The position numbers and the translations under genes were made by a program. Shown piece after piece: positions 44,986 to 54,508 of a stretch of DNA of 64,000 nt; within the stretch, counting starts at the first letter, position 1; each line of letters opens with the position of its first letter. The stretch is from the NCBI RefSeq assembly GCF_019802125.1, contig NZ_JAHVHT010000001.1, positions 310,001 to 374,000 on the forward strand, written 5' to 3'. Source of the DNA: Tateyamaria omphalii. GTDB taxonomy: Bacteria > Pseudomonadota > Alphaproteobacteria > Rhodobacterales > Rhodobacteraceae. Below the pieces are notes generated by a model that saw nothing but the letters and a program-made list of their open reading frames with translations, was not told where the DNA came from and did no database searches.

Positions 44986-45413
44986 GGCGCGTGCTTAGTG
45001 CGGGCCTGTGCAGGGGGCAAGGGCAGTGTGCCGGGCGGGTGCAGAGGGGTGCGCGTGGTCTTGTCGCCTGCGTCGTTATCCGTCTCTGCACCGCTTCGGC
45101 ACATGATCAACAGGGACACGGCGATGGGTGCATATGCGCCCGATTTGGGGTTTCGCCTGCCCCGATACTCAAAAAACCTCCGACGGATCCGCCGCACCTG
45201 CTGCCGGTCGCCCGGCCTGTCGCCCCCACGGGACAGAGGATGCAGCGGAGCCCACCCGGACCCGGCAGTTGGGGCCGCCGGATACATGAAACGTCCCGAA
45301 CACTGTTGGGACGCTTTACAAATGACATTTGCCGGGTACGTGATTAATGGGAAAAGACAGACCCGTTTCCCCGCACTCAAGGGGCGTGGGCCTGCGAAAC
45401 TGGGGGTGGGTGA
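44986..45413. other. 428-base gene-free region between tdk and the HTH-like gene
   Basis: Open frames here are poor in start and codon quality and read as noise. One imperfect hairpin, CGTCCCGAACA (45292-45302) against TGTTGGGACG (45304-45313), lies about 100 bases before the 45414 start. I recognise no riboswitch or known RNA family, but a 5' leader element is possible. Confidence 0.4.
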
Positions 45414-45869
45414 ATGACTGTAAGCAGCTATCTGAAAAAGCATACTGAATCGCTGGTCAAGGATGTGGGGATCGAACCTGCCTGCGCGCTGACCGGCAAG
45501 TCCAAGGCGACGCTTGGCCGCTATTATTCGGACAACCCCGAACATGCCGACCGGTTCATGCCCATCGATGCCGTGATCGCGTTGGAAGAGGCGGCGAGCT
45601 ATCCGCATGTGACCAGTGCGCTGGCCGAGTTGCAGGGCATCACCCTCAGCCACGATGACCGTCGTCCGAACGAAGCGCGGTCGGGCGGGGTGAATTCCGA
45701 CGTCATCGCGCTCAGCCAGCGCTTTGCCATGCTCATGACCGAGTATCAGCAATCCATCGAGGACGGTGTGATCACCGTGAACGAGGCCAAGCGGTTGCTG
45801 AAAGAGACGACCTTGCTGCAACAGGTGCTCATCGACATGAAGCTGCATCTGGAGGAAGAGAGTGGCTGA
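45414..45869 (+). CDS. Conserved hypothetical protein with HTH-like N-terminus
   Basis: A 151-residue soluble protein. The N-terminal [39 protein letters not shown] resembles a phage CII-like or XRE-like helix-turn-helix, and the C-terminal half is helical ([31 protein letters not shown]). No enzymatic motif. It overlaps the arsH gene by 8 bases, so the two are co-translated; it may be a regulator. Confidence 0.7.
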   Translation: MTVSSYLKKHTESLVKDVGIEPACALTGKSKATLGRYYSDNPEHADRFMPIDAVIALEEAASYPHVTSALAELQGITLSHDDRRPNEARSGGVNSDVIALSQRFAMLMTEYQQSIEDGVITVNEAKRLLKETTLLQQVLIDMKLHLEEESG

Positions 45870-46575
45870 GGATCTCCCCGCGCTCGTGATCGACGCGCTG
45901 CCGCAGATCGATGTGGAGGCGCTGAAGGCCCCGGACGATCCGGGCCACCCGCCGCGTATCCTGTTGCTCTATGGCTCGCTGCGCGACGTGAGCTATTCAC
46001 GCCGCGCCGCAGAGGAGAGCGCGCGCATTCTGCGCCATCTGGGGTGCGAGACGCGGATGTATGACCCTTCCGGGCTGCCTCTGGTTGGCGATGCGGACGA
46101 TGACCACCCCAAGGTGGCCGAGTTGCGCGAGCTGGCCACATGGTCAGAGGGCATGGTCTGGTCCAGCCCGGAACGCCACGGCGCCATGACAGGTCTCATG
46201 AAGACACAGATTGATTGGCTGCCCCTGTCGCTCAAGGGCGGCATCCGGCCCACGCAGGGCAAGACGCTGGCCGTCATGCAGGTGTCGGGCGGGTCGCAAA
46301 GTTTCAACGCCGTCAACCAGATGCGCATTCTGGGCCGCTGGATGCGGATGGTCACGATCCCGAACCAGTCGAGCATCGCCAAGGCGTGGCTGGAGTTTCA
46401 GGACGGGCGGCTGCCCGAGGGGCCATTCTACCGCCGCGTCGTGGATGTGATGGAAGAGCTGGTGAAATTCACGTGGATGGTGCGCGGGCGGAAGGACTAC
46501 CTTGTCGACCGCTATTCCGAGCGCGTGGAAAGCGTCGAGGACGTGCATAAGCGCGTGTCGTTGAAGAAGGTCTAG
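45862..46575 (+). CDS. arsH: ArsH-type NADPH-dependent FMN reductase / organoarsenical oxidase
   Basis: A 237-residue flavodoxin-like protein. The FMN-binding [20 protein letters not shown], the YDPSGLPL segment and the ArsH-specific [23 protein letters not shown] with [31 protein letters not shown] are all present. ArsH oxidises trivalent organoarsenicals or acts as a quinone/azo reductase. No arsR, arsB, arsC or arsM is nearby, so the role may be redox protection. GTG start at 45862 with GGAGG six bases upstream. Confidence 0.93.
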   Translation: MAEDLPALVIDALPQIDVEALKAPDDPGHPPRILLLYGSLRDVSYSRRAAEESARILRHLGCETRMYDPSGLPLVGDADDDHPKVAELRELATWSEGMVWSSPERHGAMTGLMKTQIDWLPLSLKGGIRPTQGKTLAVMQVSGGSQSFNAVNQMRILGRWMRMVTIPNQSSIAKAWLEFQDGRLPEGPFYRRVVDVMEELVKFTWMVRGRKDYLVDRYSERVESVEDVHKRVSLKKV

Positions 46576-46580
46576 CGACG

Positions 46581-47120
46581 CTACCAGTACGCCGGGTTGT
46601 TCAAGGCCTTGACGCAGTGCGATGGCCCGTGAAGCGGATCGAACGGGCTGTCTGTCAGCGATTGTCCCAACCATCCTTCCGGATGGGAGAGGGGCAGGGG
46701 TGCCTGTGCGATTTCTTCCGTGATCTGCTGGAAGCCGACCTTGGAGTAATAGTTCGGATCGCCATAGGTCAGCACCACGTCCGCTCCGGCATGTCTCAAA
46801 TCATCAAGCCCATGGCGCAGCAAACGCTGCCCCACACCTTTGCCTTGGTGATCCGGGGCGACGGCAACGGGCGACAGGATGAAAACACTGCGCGGATCCT
46901 GGGGGTAGGTCACGCGGGTGAAGATGATGGCGCCGATCAAAGCTCCGTCATCCCGTACGCAGACGACGCGCATATGCGCGTCGTCCCATGTGGCGAACAT
47001 GTCCGAGACAAGTTTTGCGATCATTTGCCCCTCCGCCGCGCCCTCGGACGCGGCAAAGGTCTCTGTGAAAAGCGCAATGATCTCGGCCTTATGGCCGCTG
47101 TGTCGGGTTGTGAAGTCCAT
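46581..47120 (-). CDS. GNAT acetyltransferase, YjhQ-like (probable antitoxin partner)
   Basis: A 179-residue GNAT-fold protein. The acetyl-CoA loop is VAPDHQGKGVGQRLL, and the C-terminus has DVVLTYGDPNYYSKVGFQQ. It matches YhbS/YjhQ-type acetyltransferases in length and layout. In E. coli yjhQ encodes the antitoxin partner of toxin YjhX, and here it follows a yjhX-like gene by 25 bases. The antitoxin role is inferred from this pairing. Start preceded by AAAGGA. Confidence 0.85.
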   Translation of the reverse strand: MDFTTRHSGHKAEIIALFTETFAASEGAAEGQMIAKLVSDMFATWDDAHMRVVCVRDDGALIGAIIFTRVTYPQDPRSVFILSPVAVAPDHQGKGVGQRLLRHGLDDLRHAGADVVLTYGDPNYYSKVGFQQITEEIAQAPLPLSHPEGWLGQSLTDSPFDPLHGPSHCVKALNNPAYW

Positions 47121-47145
47121 GATGTGATCCTTTCAAAATGCCGCG

Positions 47146-47403
47146 CTATCGCTGGTTCAGCTCTGCGCGCACGGCCTTGATCCCGGCGCGGGAGGCCCGA
47201 TAGGGCCGCCCACTATGCGAATGGATGAAACGCCGCTTCTTGAGACGTGTGAAAACCGCCATCGTACAGTCCGACAGGACGTGGCCGTTGCGGGTGTAGC
47301 AGGTGATGTCACGTATCTTGCCGTTCTCGCCGCGCACGTAGTGGATGGAACCACCCAGGGCGAGTTCGTGCAAAACACGTTGTTCGTGTTTCGAGATGTT
47401 CAA
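47146..47403 (-). CDS. yjhX: YjhX-family toxin (UPF0386)
   Basis: An 85-residue protein closely matching E. coli YjhX along its whole length: EQRVLHELALGGSIHYVR, ITCYTRNGHVLSDCTMAVFTRLKKRRFI and a final KAVRAELNQR. YjhX has been reported to inhibit topoisomerase I. The start is TTG at 47403, preceded by AAAGG; no ATG is available near the conserved N-terminus. The GNAT gene follows directly, forming a toxin-antitoxin-like pair. The 215 bases upstream (47404-47618) include an 8-bp-arm inverted repeat (47537-47544 and 47558-47565). Confidence 0.88.
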   Translation of the reverse strand: MNISKHEQRVLHELALGGSIHYVRGENGKIRDITCYTRNGHVLSDCTMAVFTRLKKRRFIHSHSGRPYRASRAGIKAVRAELNQR

Positions 47404-47618
47404 CGGATTGCCTTTATGTCATGCAAGCAACAAAACAGGATCACTCAGCGGTCGCGTGAGTGTCCTTTTTGTGACGTGTTCCCGATGCGTGGTGCAGGGA
47501 ACGGGCTAGCCCCGGGGCTCTTGCATAAAATCTCCGATGCAGCAGGCGGATGCCGTGTGCTGCATGTCATCTAAGCCGTGCACGCACGGCGAACAAGTGG
47601 TGGGTGCGCAGGTGCGGA

Positions 47619-48746
47619 TCAGCCGTGTCTTTCGACCAACACCGACCCGACGGAATAGCCCGCACCAAAGGAACAGATGATGCCCTTGTCGCCGTCCTGC
47701 AGGTCGTCGGAGTATTTGGAAAAGGCGATGATTGACCCGGCAGAGGACGTGTTGGCATAGTCCTGCAGGATGTTGGGCTGCTCCCCCGGCTCCGGTGTGC
47801 GGCCCAGCACCTTTTTCCCGATGAAATCGTTCATGGTCTTGTTGGCCTGGTGCAGCCAGAGCCGCTTCAGGTCCGCCGCCTCCACCCCTTCGTCGCCCAT
47901 GTGATCGGCGATGTGCTTGCTGACCATCGGCAGCACTTCTTTGAACACCTTGCGCCCGTTCTGCATGAACTGCATGTCCCGGCGGTCCTTCATCCCGTCG
48001 GGGCGCGAGCGGCGCAGATAGCCGTTGTTGTTGCGGATGTTGTTGGAAAAGGCGGTGCCGCAGCGGGTCGACTTGATCTCGAAATACGCGCCCTTCGCGT
48101 CTTCCACCCGTTCGATCAGGGTGGCGGTGGCCACGTCACCAAAGATGAAGTGACAGTCGCGGTCGCGCCATTCGAGGTGGGCGGAACAGATTTCCGGGTT
48201 CACGACGAGGGCCGCGCGGATGGAGCCGGAGCGGACCATGTCGGCAGCCGCCTGAATGCCGAAGGTGGCCGAGGAACAGGCCACGTTCATATCGAATGCA
48301 AAGCCGTCGATGCCGAGCAGTTCCTGAATTTCAATGGCGACCGCAGGATAGGCGCGTTCGAGGTTCGACGCCGCACAGATCACCGCATCGACATCCGCCG
48401 CCGTCTTGCCCGCCTGTTCCAGCGCTTTCTTGGCCGCGTTTACGGCCATTTCGGCCATGATCGACGGCTCTTCATCGCTGCGCTGGCGCAGAAGCGGGTG
48501 CATGACCTTGGGGTCCAGAATGCCCGACTTGTCCATGACAAAACGGCTTTCGATGCCGGAGGCTTTGACGATGAACTCTTCGGAGGAATGGTCCTTGGCG
48601 GCCACATCCCCCGACGCAATCGCATCGGCGTGTTCCGCGTTGTAGAGGTCGGCATAGGCATTGAAGGCCTCGACCAGTTCGGCGTTGGAAATGGACTGCT
48701 CTGGCGTGAACACGCCCGTGCCGGTGATCGCTGGAGTGAAGGCCAA
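47619..48746 (-). CDS. Beta-ketoacyl-ACP synthase III (FabH-like)
   Basis: A 375-residue thiolase-fold enzyme. The catalytic triad is visible: Cys in NVACSSATFGIQ, His in LWLHQANKTMN, Asn in DYANTSSAGS. It is longer than classic FabH (about 320) and resembles the FabH2/PA3286-type synthases that start synthesis or shunt from medium-chain acyl-CoA. No other fatty acid genes are adjacent, so a salvage or special-lipid role is possible. Confidence 0.9.
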   Translation of the reverse strand: MAFTPAITGTGVFTPEQSISNAELVEAFNAYADLYNAEHADAIASGDVAAKDHSSEEFIVKASGIESRFVMDKSGILDPKVMHPLLRQRSDEEPSIMAEMAVNAAKKALEQAGKTAADVDAVICAASNLERAYPAVAIEIQELLGIDGFAFDMNVACSSATFGIQAAADMVRSGSIRAALVVNPEICSAHLEWRDRDCHFIFGDVATATLIERVEDAKGAYFEIKSTRCGTAFSNNIRNNNGYLRRSRPDGMKDRRDMQFMQNGRKVFKEVLPMVSKHIADHMGDEGVEAADLKRLWLHQANKTMNDFIGKKVLGRTPEPGEQPNILQDYANTSSAGSIIAFSKYSDDLQDGDKGIICSFGAGYSVGSVLVERHG

Positions 48747-48952
48747 GGCGCGCCCCTTTCAGGCTTGTCGATGTTTGCGCAAACCTACAGGGGCTGCACA
48801 GGTCTTCGCAAGGGGGTGCGCCGCAGCGGAAATGCCAAAGTTTCAAGACCGTAACAAACCGGGAAATTCCGAAATTTCGCGGGTTTGACTGCACTGCTTG
48901 CCAATCCGGGCGCGCGGATGCTTTGGTGCGCGCAAATACAGGGAGAGCCGCT

Positions 48953-50185
48953 TTGAAACTGGGATGTATCGGGGACGATTTTACCGGGTCGAGTGATCTG
49001 GCCAACACGCTCGCCAAGGAAGGGATGCGCGTGACGCAGTACACCGGCGTGCCTTCCGTCGATGCCGATCCGTCGGTCGAGGCGGGTGTGGTCGCGCTCA
49101 AGTCCCGGTCGATTGATCCTGGCGAGGCTGTGGCGAAGTCGCTTGAGGCGTTAGCGTGGCTCAAGGCGCAGGGGTGCACGCAGTTTTTCTTCAAATATTG
49201 TTCCACCTTCGACTCGACGCCTGAGGGTAACATTGGTCCTGTTGCGGATGCTTTGGCCGAAGCTTTAGATGCCCATCAAGTGATTGTCTGCCCGGCATTT
49301 CCGGGCACAGGGCGGTCGGTGTACCAAGGGCATTTGTTCGTGAATGACGTTCTGCTCAGCGAGAGCGGGATGCAGAACCACCCGCTGACGCCGATGACCG
49401 ACCCCGACTTGCGCCGCTGGCTGGCGCCGCAGACGCGGCACGAGGTGGGCCATGTGGGTGCGGCATCGGTTTTTGCCGGGGCGGAGGCGATCCGCTCGGC
49501 CTTGCAGGCGGCGCAGGATGCAGGCAAGCGGCATATCGTCGTCGACGCGATCCGGGACGAGGATTTGCGTGCGATCGGGGCTGCGGCTGAGGACCTTTCA
49601 CTGGTCACCGGCGGGTCGGGCGTCGCGCTGGGTCTGCCCGCGAATTTCGGGTGCGTAGCAGGGGCTGTGCCGTGGACGGGGCAGACGGGTCGGGCGGTGG
49701 CGCTGTCGGGCTCCTGTTCCATCGCCACGCGCGCGCAGGTGGCGCGTCATGCGGCGCAGCATCCGGCGCGCGAGGTTGTCGCGGCGGATGTGATCGAAGG
49801 GCGGTTGACGGCTGGGGAAGCTGCGACTTGGGCCTTGGCTCAGGATGGCGTGCCGTTGCTCTATTCCTCTGCCGATCCGGATGTCGTGCGGCAGGTGCAG
49901 CATCAGTTCGGGCGCGAGGCGTCGGCATCGGCGCTTGAAGGGTTCTTTGCAGATTTTGCCCGCGCCGTGCGTGATGGCGGAGCAACACGGATTATAACAG
50001 CCGGAGGCGAGACGTCGGGTGCGGTGATCGAAGGTTTGGGTCTCGATACCCTTGAGATAGGCCCAGAGATCGATCCGGGCGTACCCGCTTTGCGCGCCGG
50101 ACCCGATCTGGTTGTCGCCCTAAAATCCGGGAACTTCGGGGCCGAGGACTTCTTTGAAAAGGCAAACACGGTGCTGGCGGGATGA
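48953..50185 (+). CDS. otnK: 3-oxo-tetronate kinase (four-carbon acid sugar kinase)
   Basis: A 410-residue member of the DUF1537/four-carbon acid sugar kinase family. Conserved N-terminus CIGDDFTGSSDLAN, FFKYCSTFDSTPEGNIGPV, CPAFPGTGRSVYQGHLFVN, and the C-terminal nucleotide part ITAGGETSGAVI. OtnK phosphorylates 3-oxo-tetronate from erythronate or threonate breakdown. The TTG start at 48953 is chosen because AGGGAG lies 9 bases upstream and the family N-terminus follows at once. ATGA overlap with otnC. The usual dehydrogenase and isomerase (otnI) are not present here. Confidence 0.9.
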   Translation: MKLGCIGDDFTGSSDLANTLAKEGMRVTQYTGVPSVDADPSVEAGVVALKSRSIDPGEAVAKSLEALAWLKAQGCTQFFFKYCSTFDSTPEGNIGPVADALAEALDAHQVIVCPAFPGTGRSVYQGHLFVNDVLLSESGMQNHPLTPMTDPDLRRWLAPQTRHEVGHVGAASVFAGAEAIRSALQAAQDAGKRHIVVDAIRDEDLRAIGAAAEDLSLVTGGSGVALGLPANFGCVAGAVPWTGQTGRAVALSGSCSIATRAQVARHAAQHPAREVVAADVIEGRLTAGEAATWALAQDGVPLLYSSADPDVVRQVQHQFGREASASALEGFFADFARAVRDGGATRIITAGGETSGAVIEGLGLDTLEIGPEIDPGVPALRAGPDLVVALKSGNFGAEDFFEKANTVLAG

Positions 50186-50832
50186 GTGCGGAAAGCGCGC
50201 TGCGCGAACAAATCTGCCTTCTGGCCAAGTCGCTCTTTGATCGCGGGCTGACCCATGGCTCCACTGGAAATATCTCGGCCCGGACCGAGGATGGCGGGCT
50301 GCTTGTCTCGCCCACTGGCACGAGTTTTGGCCGTCTTGATCCTGGGCGGCTCAGCCGGTTCGATCCGCAAGGCAAGCATGTGGCGGGGGACAAACCGACC
50401 AAGGAAATGCCGCTGCACACAGCCTTCTACGACACGCGCAGCACGGCAGGTGCGGTGGTGCACCTGCATTCCTGCCACTCGGTCGCCCTGTCGATGTTGC
50501 CGGACACGGATGCAGACAACTTCCTGCCGCCGCTGACACCCTACGGGATCATGAAGCTTGGAAAGGTGCAGCTTCTGCCGTTCTTCCTGCCCGGCGATCG
50601 GGCCATGGGAGAGGCAGTGCGCGGTCTGGCGGGCAAGCGGTCCGCGGTGATGCTGGCCAATCATGGACCCGTGGTTGCGGGCAAGGATGTCGAGGCCGCT
50701 TGCAACGCGATTGAGGAGCTTGAGGACACCGCGCGGTTGGCGCTAATGACGCGCAGCATGGGCGCGCAGGGGCTGACGGAAGATCAGGTGCGCGCCGTGG
50801 TCACGAAGTTCGACGTGGAATGGGACGATTGA
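50182..50832 (+). CDS. otnC: 3-oxo-tetronate 4-phosphate decarboxylase (class II aldolase family)
   Basis: A 216-residue class II aldolase-fold protein. Zinc ligands are His, His in VVHLHSCHSVAL and His in LANHGPVVAG; the acidic catalytic residue is in KEMPLHTAFY. OtnC decarboxylates the OtnK product to dihydroxyacetone phosphate. It is translationally coupled to otnK, which strongly supports the pair's assignment over generic fuculose-phosphate aldolase. Convergent with the sugar ABC operon. Confidence 0.9.
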   Translation: MSAESALREQICLLAKSLFDRGLTHGSTGNISARTEDGGLLVSPTGTSFGRLDPGRLSRFDPQGKHVAGDKPTKEMPLHTAFYDTRSTAGAVVHLHSCHSVALSMLPDTDADNFLPPLTPYGIMKLGKVQLLPFFLPGDRAMGEAVRGLAGKRSAVMLANHGPVVAGKDVEAACNAIEELEDTARLALMTRSMGAQGLTEDQVRAVVTKFDVEWDD

Positions 50833-50850
50833 ACGATACCTTGGTGCGGC

Positions 50851-51903
50851 TTACGCCTTTATCGTTTTCCCATCCGCATCAAAGAAATGCGTCCGTGCCG
50901 CGTCAAAGCTGAGCCCTACCACATCCCCGACCTGCAGGTCCGCATCGCCAGAAATCCGCACGTTGATTTGCCCGGCAGCACCACAGTCGAGCAGCACGAA
51001 TGTGTCGGCGCCCAGATACTCGATCACGTCAACCGTCCCGTCGCACTGGCCCGCTCCGGCGGCATCCACAGTGATGTGCTCCGGTCGAATACCCATCTGC
51101 GTCGCGCCATCCGCCACCGGATACGGTCCCGTCCGGCCTCCGGGCACGGTGTAGCTGCCACCCGACGCCGAGCAGGCAAAGACATTCATCTTGGGGCTCC
51201 CGATGAACTGCGCCACGAAGACGTTGCCGGGGTGGTTGTAGAGTTCACGCGGGGTGCCCACCTGGATGATCTGCCCCGCATCCAGCACCACGATCCGGTC
51301 GGCCAGCGTCATCGCTTCCACCTGATCGTGCGTGACATAGATCATCGTGGCCGACAGCGCCTGGTGCAGTTTGGAAATCTCGTACCGCATCTCGACCCGC
51401 AGCGCGGCGTCAAGGTTCGAGAGCGGCTCGTCAAACAGGAACGCAGTCGGCTCGCGCACGATAGACCGGCCAATCGCGACCCGCTGGCGCTGGCCCCCCG
51501 ACAGGTCCTTGGGCCGCCGATCCAGATACTGATCCAGCTTCAGCGTGGCGGCTGCCGCATCTACCTTCTCCGTTATCTCCGCCTTTGGCGCGCCCGCCGT
51601 TTTCAACGAGAACCCCATATTGTCGCGCACCGACATGTGCGGGTAGAGCGCGTAGGATTGAAACACCATCGACAAGCCCCGCTTGGATGGCGGCTGGTCG
51701 GTCACGTCCTGCCCGTCGATGTCCAGCGACCCGCGGCTGATGTCCTCGAGGCCACCAATCATGCGTAGCAAAGTGGATTTGCCGCAGCCGGATGGGCCAA
51801 CAAACACGATGAACTCGCCATCGTTTATGGCAAGGTCCACGCCCTTGATCACCTGCACCTCGCCATACCATTTCTCGACGGCGTTCAGTGTAATCGCGCC
51901 CAT
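50851..51903 (-). CDS. Carbohydrate ABC transporter ATP-binding protein (UgpC/MalK type)
   Basis: A 350-residue ATPase. Walker [11 protein letters not shown]-loop [13 protein letters not shown], signature [13 protein letters not shown], Walker [13 protein letters not shown], and a C-terminal TOBE regulatory domain ([11 protein letters not shown]). It energises the sugar importer encoded upstream. AAGGAG lies about 10 bases before ATG 51903, 4 bases after the glycoside hydrolase stop. Last gene of the five-gene operon. Confidence 0.94.
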   Translation of the reverse strand: MGAITLNAVEKWYGEVQVIKGVDLAINDGEFIVFVGPSGCGKSTLLRMIGGLEDISRGSLDIDGQDVTDQPPSKRGLSMVFQSYALYPHMSVRDNMGFSLKTAGAPKAEITEKVDAAAATLKLDQYLDRRPKDLSGGQRQRVAIGRSIVREPTAFLFDEPLSNLDAALRVEMRYEISKLHQALSATMIYVTHDQVEAMTLADRIVVLDAGQIIQVGTPRELYNHPGNVFVAQFIGSPKMNVFACSASGGSYTVPGGRTGPYPVADGATQMGIRPEHITVDAAGAGQCDGTVDVIEYLGADTFVLLDCGAAGQINVRISGDADLQVGDVVGLSFDAARTHFFDADGKTIKA

Positions 51904-51907
51904 CAGT

Positions 51908-53173
51908 TCAGGCTCCTTGACGTGAGGGAGAGGCCCAGGCCAGCCAAACAGCCGCCGTCCAGGTGAAGGTGCCACCACCGGCGGGTGATCCGTCGCGCGG
52001 GTCGAAATATTCCGCAAACCCGTGCTCTGCGATCAGGTCGCCTGTGCTGCGGCGCACGTCTTCGCCCTGCGGCAGACCCATCTCGGTCAGGCCCATCCCG
52101 ATCATCATGTTCATCATGCCCCAGACCGGCCCGCGCCAGTACCGTTTGCCGTCAAAGCGGTGGTCATCCGGGCTGAGCGAGGGCACGCCATATTTGGTCA
52201 GGGCCCGCACCTCCGCCAGCCGTGTGTGCATGTCCGGCGCGTCGATACCGGCATACCAGCACAGGAAAGAGGCGTTCGAGATTGAGCCGGCCCAGCTGCC
52301 GCCCACGACATCGCGGCTGTCAAAACAGCCAAGCGCCGGGTTCCAGAGGGTCTGCGCGCCCGCTTCAAGCCGCGCCACCCATCCCTCGAGTTCGGTCACG
52401 GGTTCCCCCAACATCTGTCCGAGCATGATCAGATCACGGGTCGCGCGCAGGAGGATAAAGGTCATGGTCGGGTCAGCCACGCGAAAGGGGGTGTTTTCAA
52501 GCATCGCGGCCTCGTCCCAGCCCAGTCGCGCCCCGCGTTGGACCAGCCAGATGTAACGGTCGTAGTCGTATTTTGTGGGCCGCATGGAGCTGTCCACATG
52601 GGTGGTGTCGCGGCGGGTGTAGTCTCCCACACCGTCGGGCGTGATCGCGGCCATGGCCGCGTCCCAATCCGGGGCGTTGTCACGCCCGGCCTCCCAAGGG
52701 TGCGTGACGCACACGGCGCCGTCGTCCAGACGCCAGTCCATGAACCAACGGTGCCACGCCAACATTTTGGGGTAGAGCGCGGCCATGCGGGTGCGTCCGG
52801 CATCGGGGTCTTTGTCCAGCACCAGCCGCGCCATGGTCGCGGCCACAGGCGGTTGGCTGATGCCGGAGGACGGGATCGGTCCCGTGCCTTGCCAGACGTC
52901 ATGGTTCGGGAAATACCCGTCATCTGGCACGTGGAACAGGATATGCGGCACCATGCCGTTGTCCCATTGGCCGGAAAACAGCGTCTCGATCTCTGCCCAT
53001 GCGCGGTCGATGTCAAATTCGGCAAAGCCCACGGCGGCAAAGGCGCTGTCCCAATTCCACTGGTAGGGATAAAGGCCCGAGGTCGGGATCGTGTAGCCCC
53101 CCCGGTCGTTGCGCTTGAGGATCGCGCGCGCCTCTTCGTCGCGCATGTCGGTCGATGTTATGTCTCGCATCAT
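51908..53173 (-). CDS. GH63/MGH1-like glycoside hydrolase (glycosylglycerate hydrolase-like)
   Basis: A 421-residue cytoplasmic (alpha/alpha)6-barrel enzyme without a signal peptide. Motifs of mannosylglycerate/glucosylglycerate hydrolases appear: [65 protein letters not shown] and a late [13 protein letters not shown]. The length equals bacterial MGH enzymes that cleave mannosylglycerate or glucosylglycerate to sugar and glycerate. Encoded inside an ABC sugar operon, it probably hydrolyses the imported solute. ATGA overlap with the permease gene upstream. Confidence 0.85.
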   Translation of the reverse strand: MMRDITSTDMRDEEARAILKRNDRGGYTIPTSGLYPYQWNWDSAFAAVGFAEFDIDRAWAEIETLFSGQWDNGMVPHILFHVPDDGYFPNHDVWQGTGPIPSSGISQPPVAATMARLVLDKDPDAGRTRMAALYPKMLAWHRWFMDWRLDDGAVCVTHPWEAGRDNAPDWDAAMAAITPDGVGDYTRRDTTHVDSSMRPTKYDYDRYIWLVQRGARLGWDEAAMLENTPFRVADPTMTFILLRATRDLIMLGQMLGEPVTELEGWVARLEAGAQTLWNPALGCFDSRDVVGGSWAGSISNASFLCWYAGIDAPDMHTRLAEVRALTKYGVPSLSPDDHRFDGKRYWRGPVWGMMNMMIGMGLTEMGLPQGEDVRRSTGDLIAEHGFAEYFDPRDGSPAGGGTFTWTAAVWLAWASPSRQGA

Positions 53174-54384
53174 CCCTTCACTGACCCGGCGGTCAGCCCT
53201 TTCGTCATGAACCGCTCCAGCCCCAGGAACAGGGCCATGATCGGCAAGGTCGCGATCACTGCACCCGCCATCAGGTGCTGGCGTGGAATTTCAGAAGAGT
53301 TCAGCATGGCGACGCCGCGCGTCAGCGTGAATTTTGACGGATCGTCCAGCAGCATGAAGGCCAGCAGGAACTCGTTCCAGGCGATCATGAAGACGTAGAG
53401 AGACACCGACACCATCGCGGGCAGCGACAGGGGCAGGGTGATTTTCCAGATCACCTGCAGGCGGCTGAGGCCGTCCATCAGCCCTGCTTCCTCGACCTCA
53501 CCCGGCAGGCCGCGGAAATAACCTTGCAGCATGTAAAGCGCCACGGGGATGGTGGTGACCGGATAAATCATCAACAGCCCCGGAATGGTGTTGCGCAGGC
53601 CCGTCATGGAAAATGCGATGTAAATGGGCAGCGCCAGCACGATCATCGGCACCATGTAGATCAGCAGGATCGACCGTGAGAACGCGGCCCGCCCCCGAAA
53701 GCGCAGCCGGGCCACGGCGTAAGCACCGGGGACGCTGAACAGCAGCGTGATCAGCACTGTCAGCACCGAGACGTAAAAGCTCGTCCACAGATAGCTGCCG
53801 AAGTTGAATTGCCCGAACAGCTCGGCGTAGCTGCGAAACAGATCCCAGCCCCTGCTGAGTTCGATCGAGAAATCCAGCGGATTGCGCAGAAGCGCCTGCT
53901 GCGACTTCAGGCTGGTCATCACCATGACATAGAAGGGGATCAGCACGACGGCGGTGAAGACGATGTAGCCGAAACCGGTGAGGAACCGGATCACCGCGTC
54001 TTCGAACGCATGGCGGCTCATGGCACCGGGGTGCGCCTCGACCAGCATGATGTTAAGAGGCCAGATCATGAACAGGCCAAAGGACAGCGCTGCCATTACC
54101 TGCCAGAACACCGGCACGCCCTCACCGAACAGGATCGGTGAAAGTGGCGTGAACATCAGCACAACCGATAACAGGATGACACCGCCCGCAAGCATCCGAG
54201 CATCGCGCAGGTAGACAGCAGCCAAGCCACCGCCCAGCCCGAGGACCAGACACCCCAGCGACCCGGGCCGGAAGCCAAGACCGGACGCAAAGGACAATGT
54301 GACGGACACCGTGATCGCAATGATAAAGGCCCAGAACAGCCCGATCAGCCCTCCGGTCACAGCACCTTGACGCAACATGCTCAT
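53170..54384 (-). CDS. Carbohydrate ABC transporter permease (MalG-like) with extra N-terminal membrane domain
   Basis: A 404-residue permease. The last 270 residues are a normal MalG-type domain with the coupling EAA loop (EEAGLMDGLSRLQVIWKITLPLSLP). Residues 10-120 add about four further membrane helices not found in MalG (LIGLFWAFIIAITVSV, LGCLVLGLGGG, GGVILLSVVLM, VMAALSFGLFMIWPLNI). Function of the extension is unknown. It lies 124 bases after the partner permease gene; the spacer (54385-54508) is GC-rich, with an AGGGGCAGCGCCCCT near-palindrome. Confidence 0.92.
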   Translation of the reverse strand: MSMLRQGAVTGGLIGLFWAFIIAITVSVTLSFASGLGFRPGSLGCLVLGLGGGLAAVYLRDARMLAGGVILLSVVLMFTPLSPILFGEGVPVFWQVMAALSFGLFMIWPLNIMLVEAHPGAMSRHAFEDAVIRFLTGFGYIVFTAVVLIPFYVMVMTSLKSQQALLRNPLDFSIELSRGWDLFRSYAELFGQFNFGSYLWTSFYVSVLTVLITLLFSVPGAYAVARLRFRGRAAFSRSILLIYMVPMIVLALPIYIAFSMTGLRNTIPGLLMIYPVTTIPVALYMLQGYFRGLPGEVEEAGLMDGLSRLQVIWKITLPLSLPAMVSVSLYVFMIAWNEFLLAFMLLDDPSKFTLTRGVAMLNSSEIPRQHLMAGAVIATLPIMALFLGLERFMTKGLTAGSVKG

Positions 54385-54508
54385 GGCCGTGCCCCTTCAT
54401 TGTTCGTCAAATATGCCGGGGTGAATTGGCCGTCAGGCCAAGAGGGGCAGCGCCCCTGCACCCCGCCCGCCGCAGGCGAGACGCAAACTTGTTTTGCGGC
54501 ATCCACCC

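Noticed and set aside
44848-45417. A 189-codon frame covering the tdk upstream region
   Set aside because: Composition and motifs do not look like a protein, and it begins inside tdk on the opposite strand.
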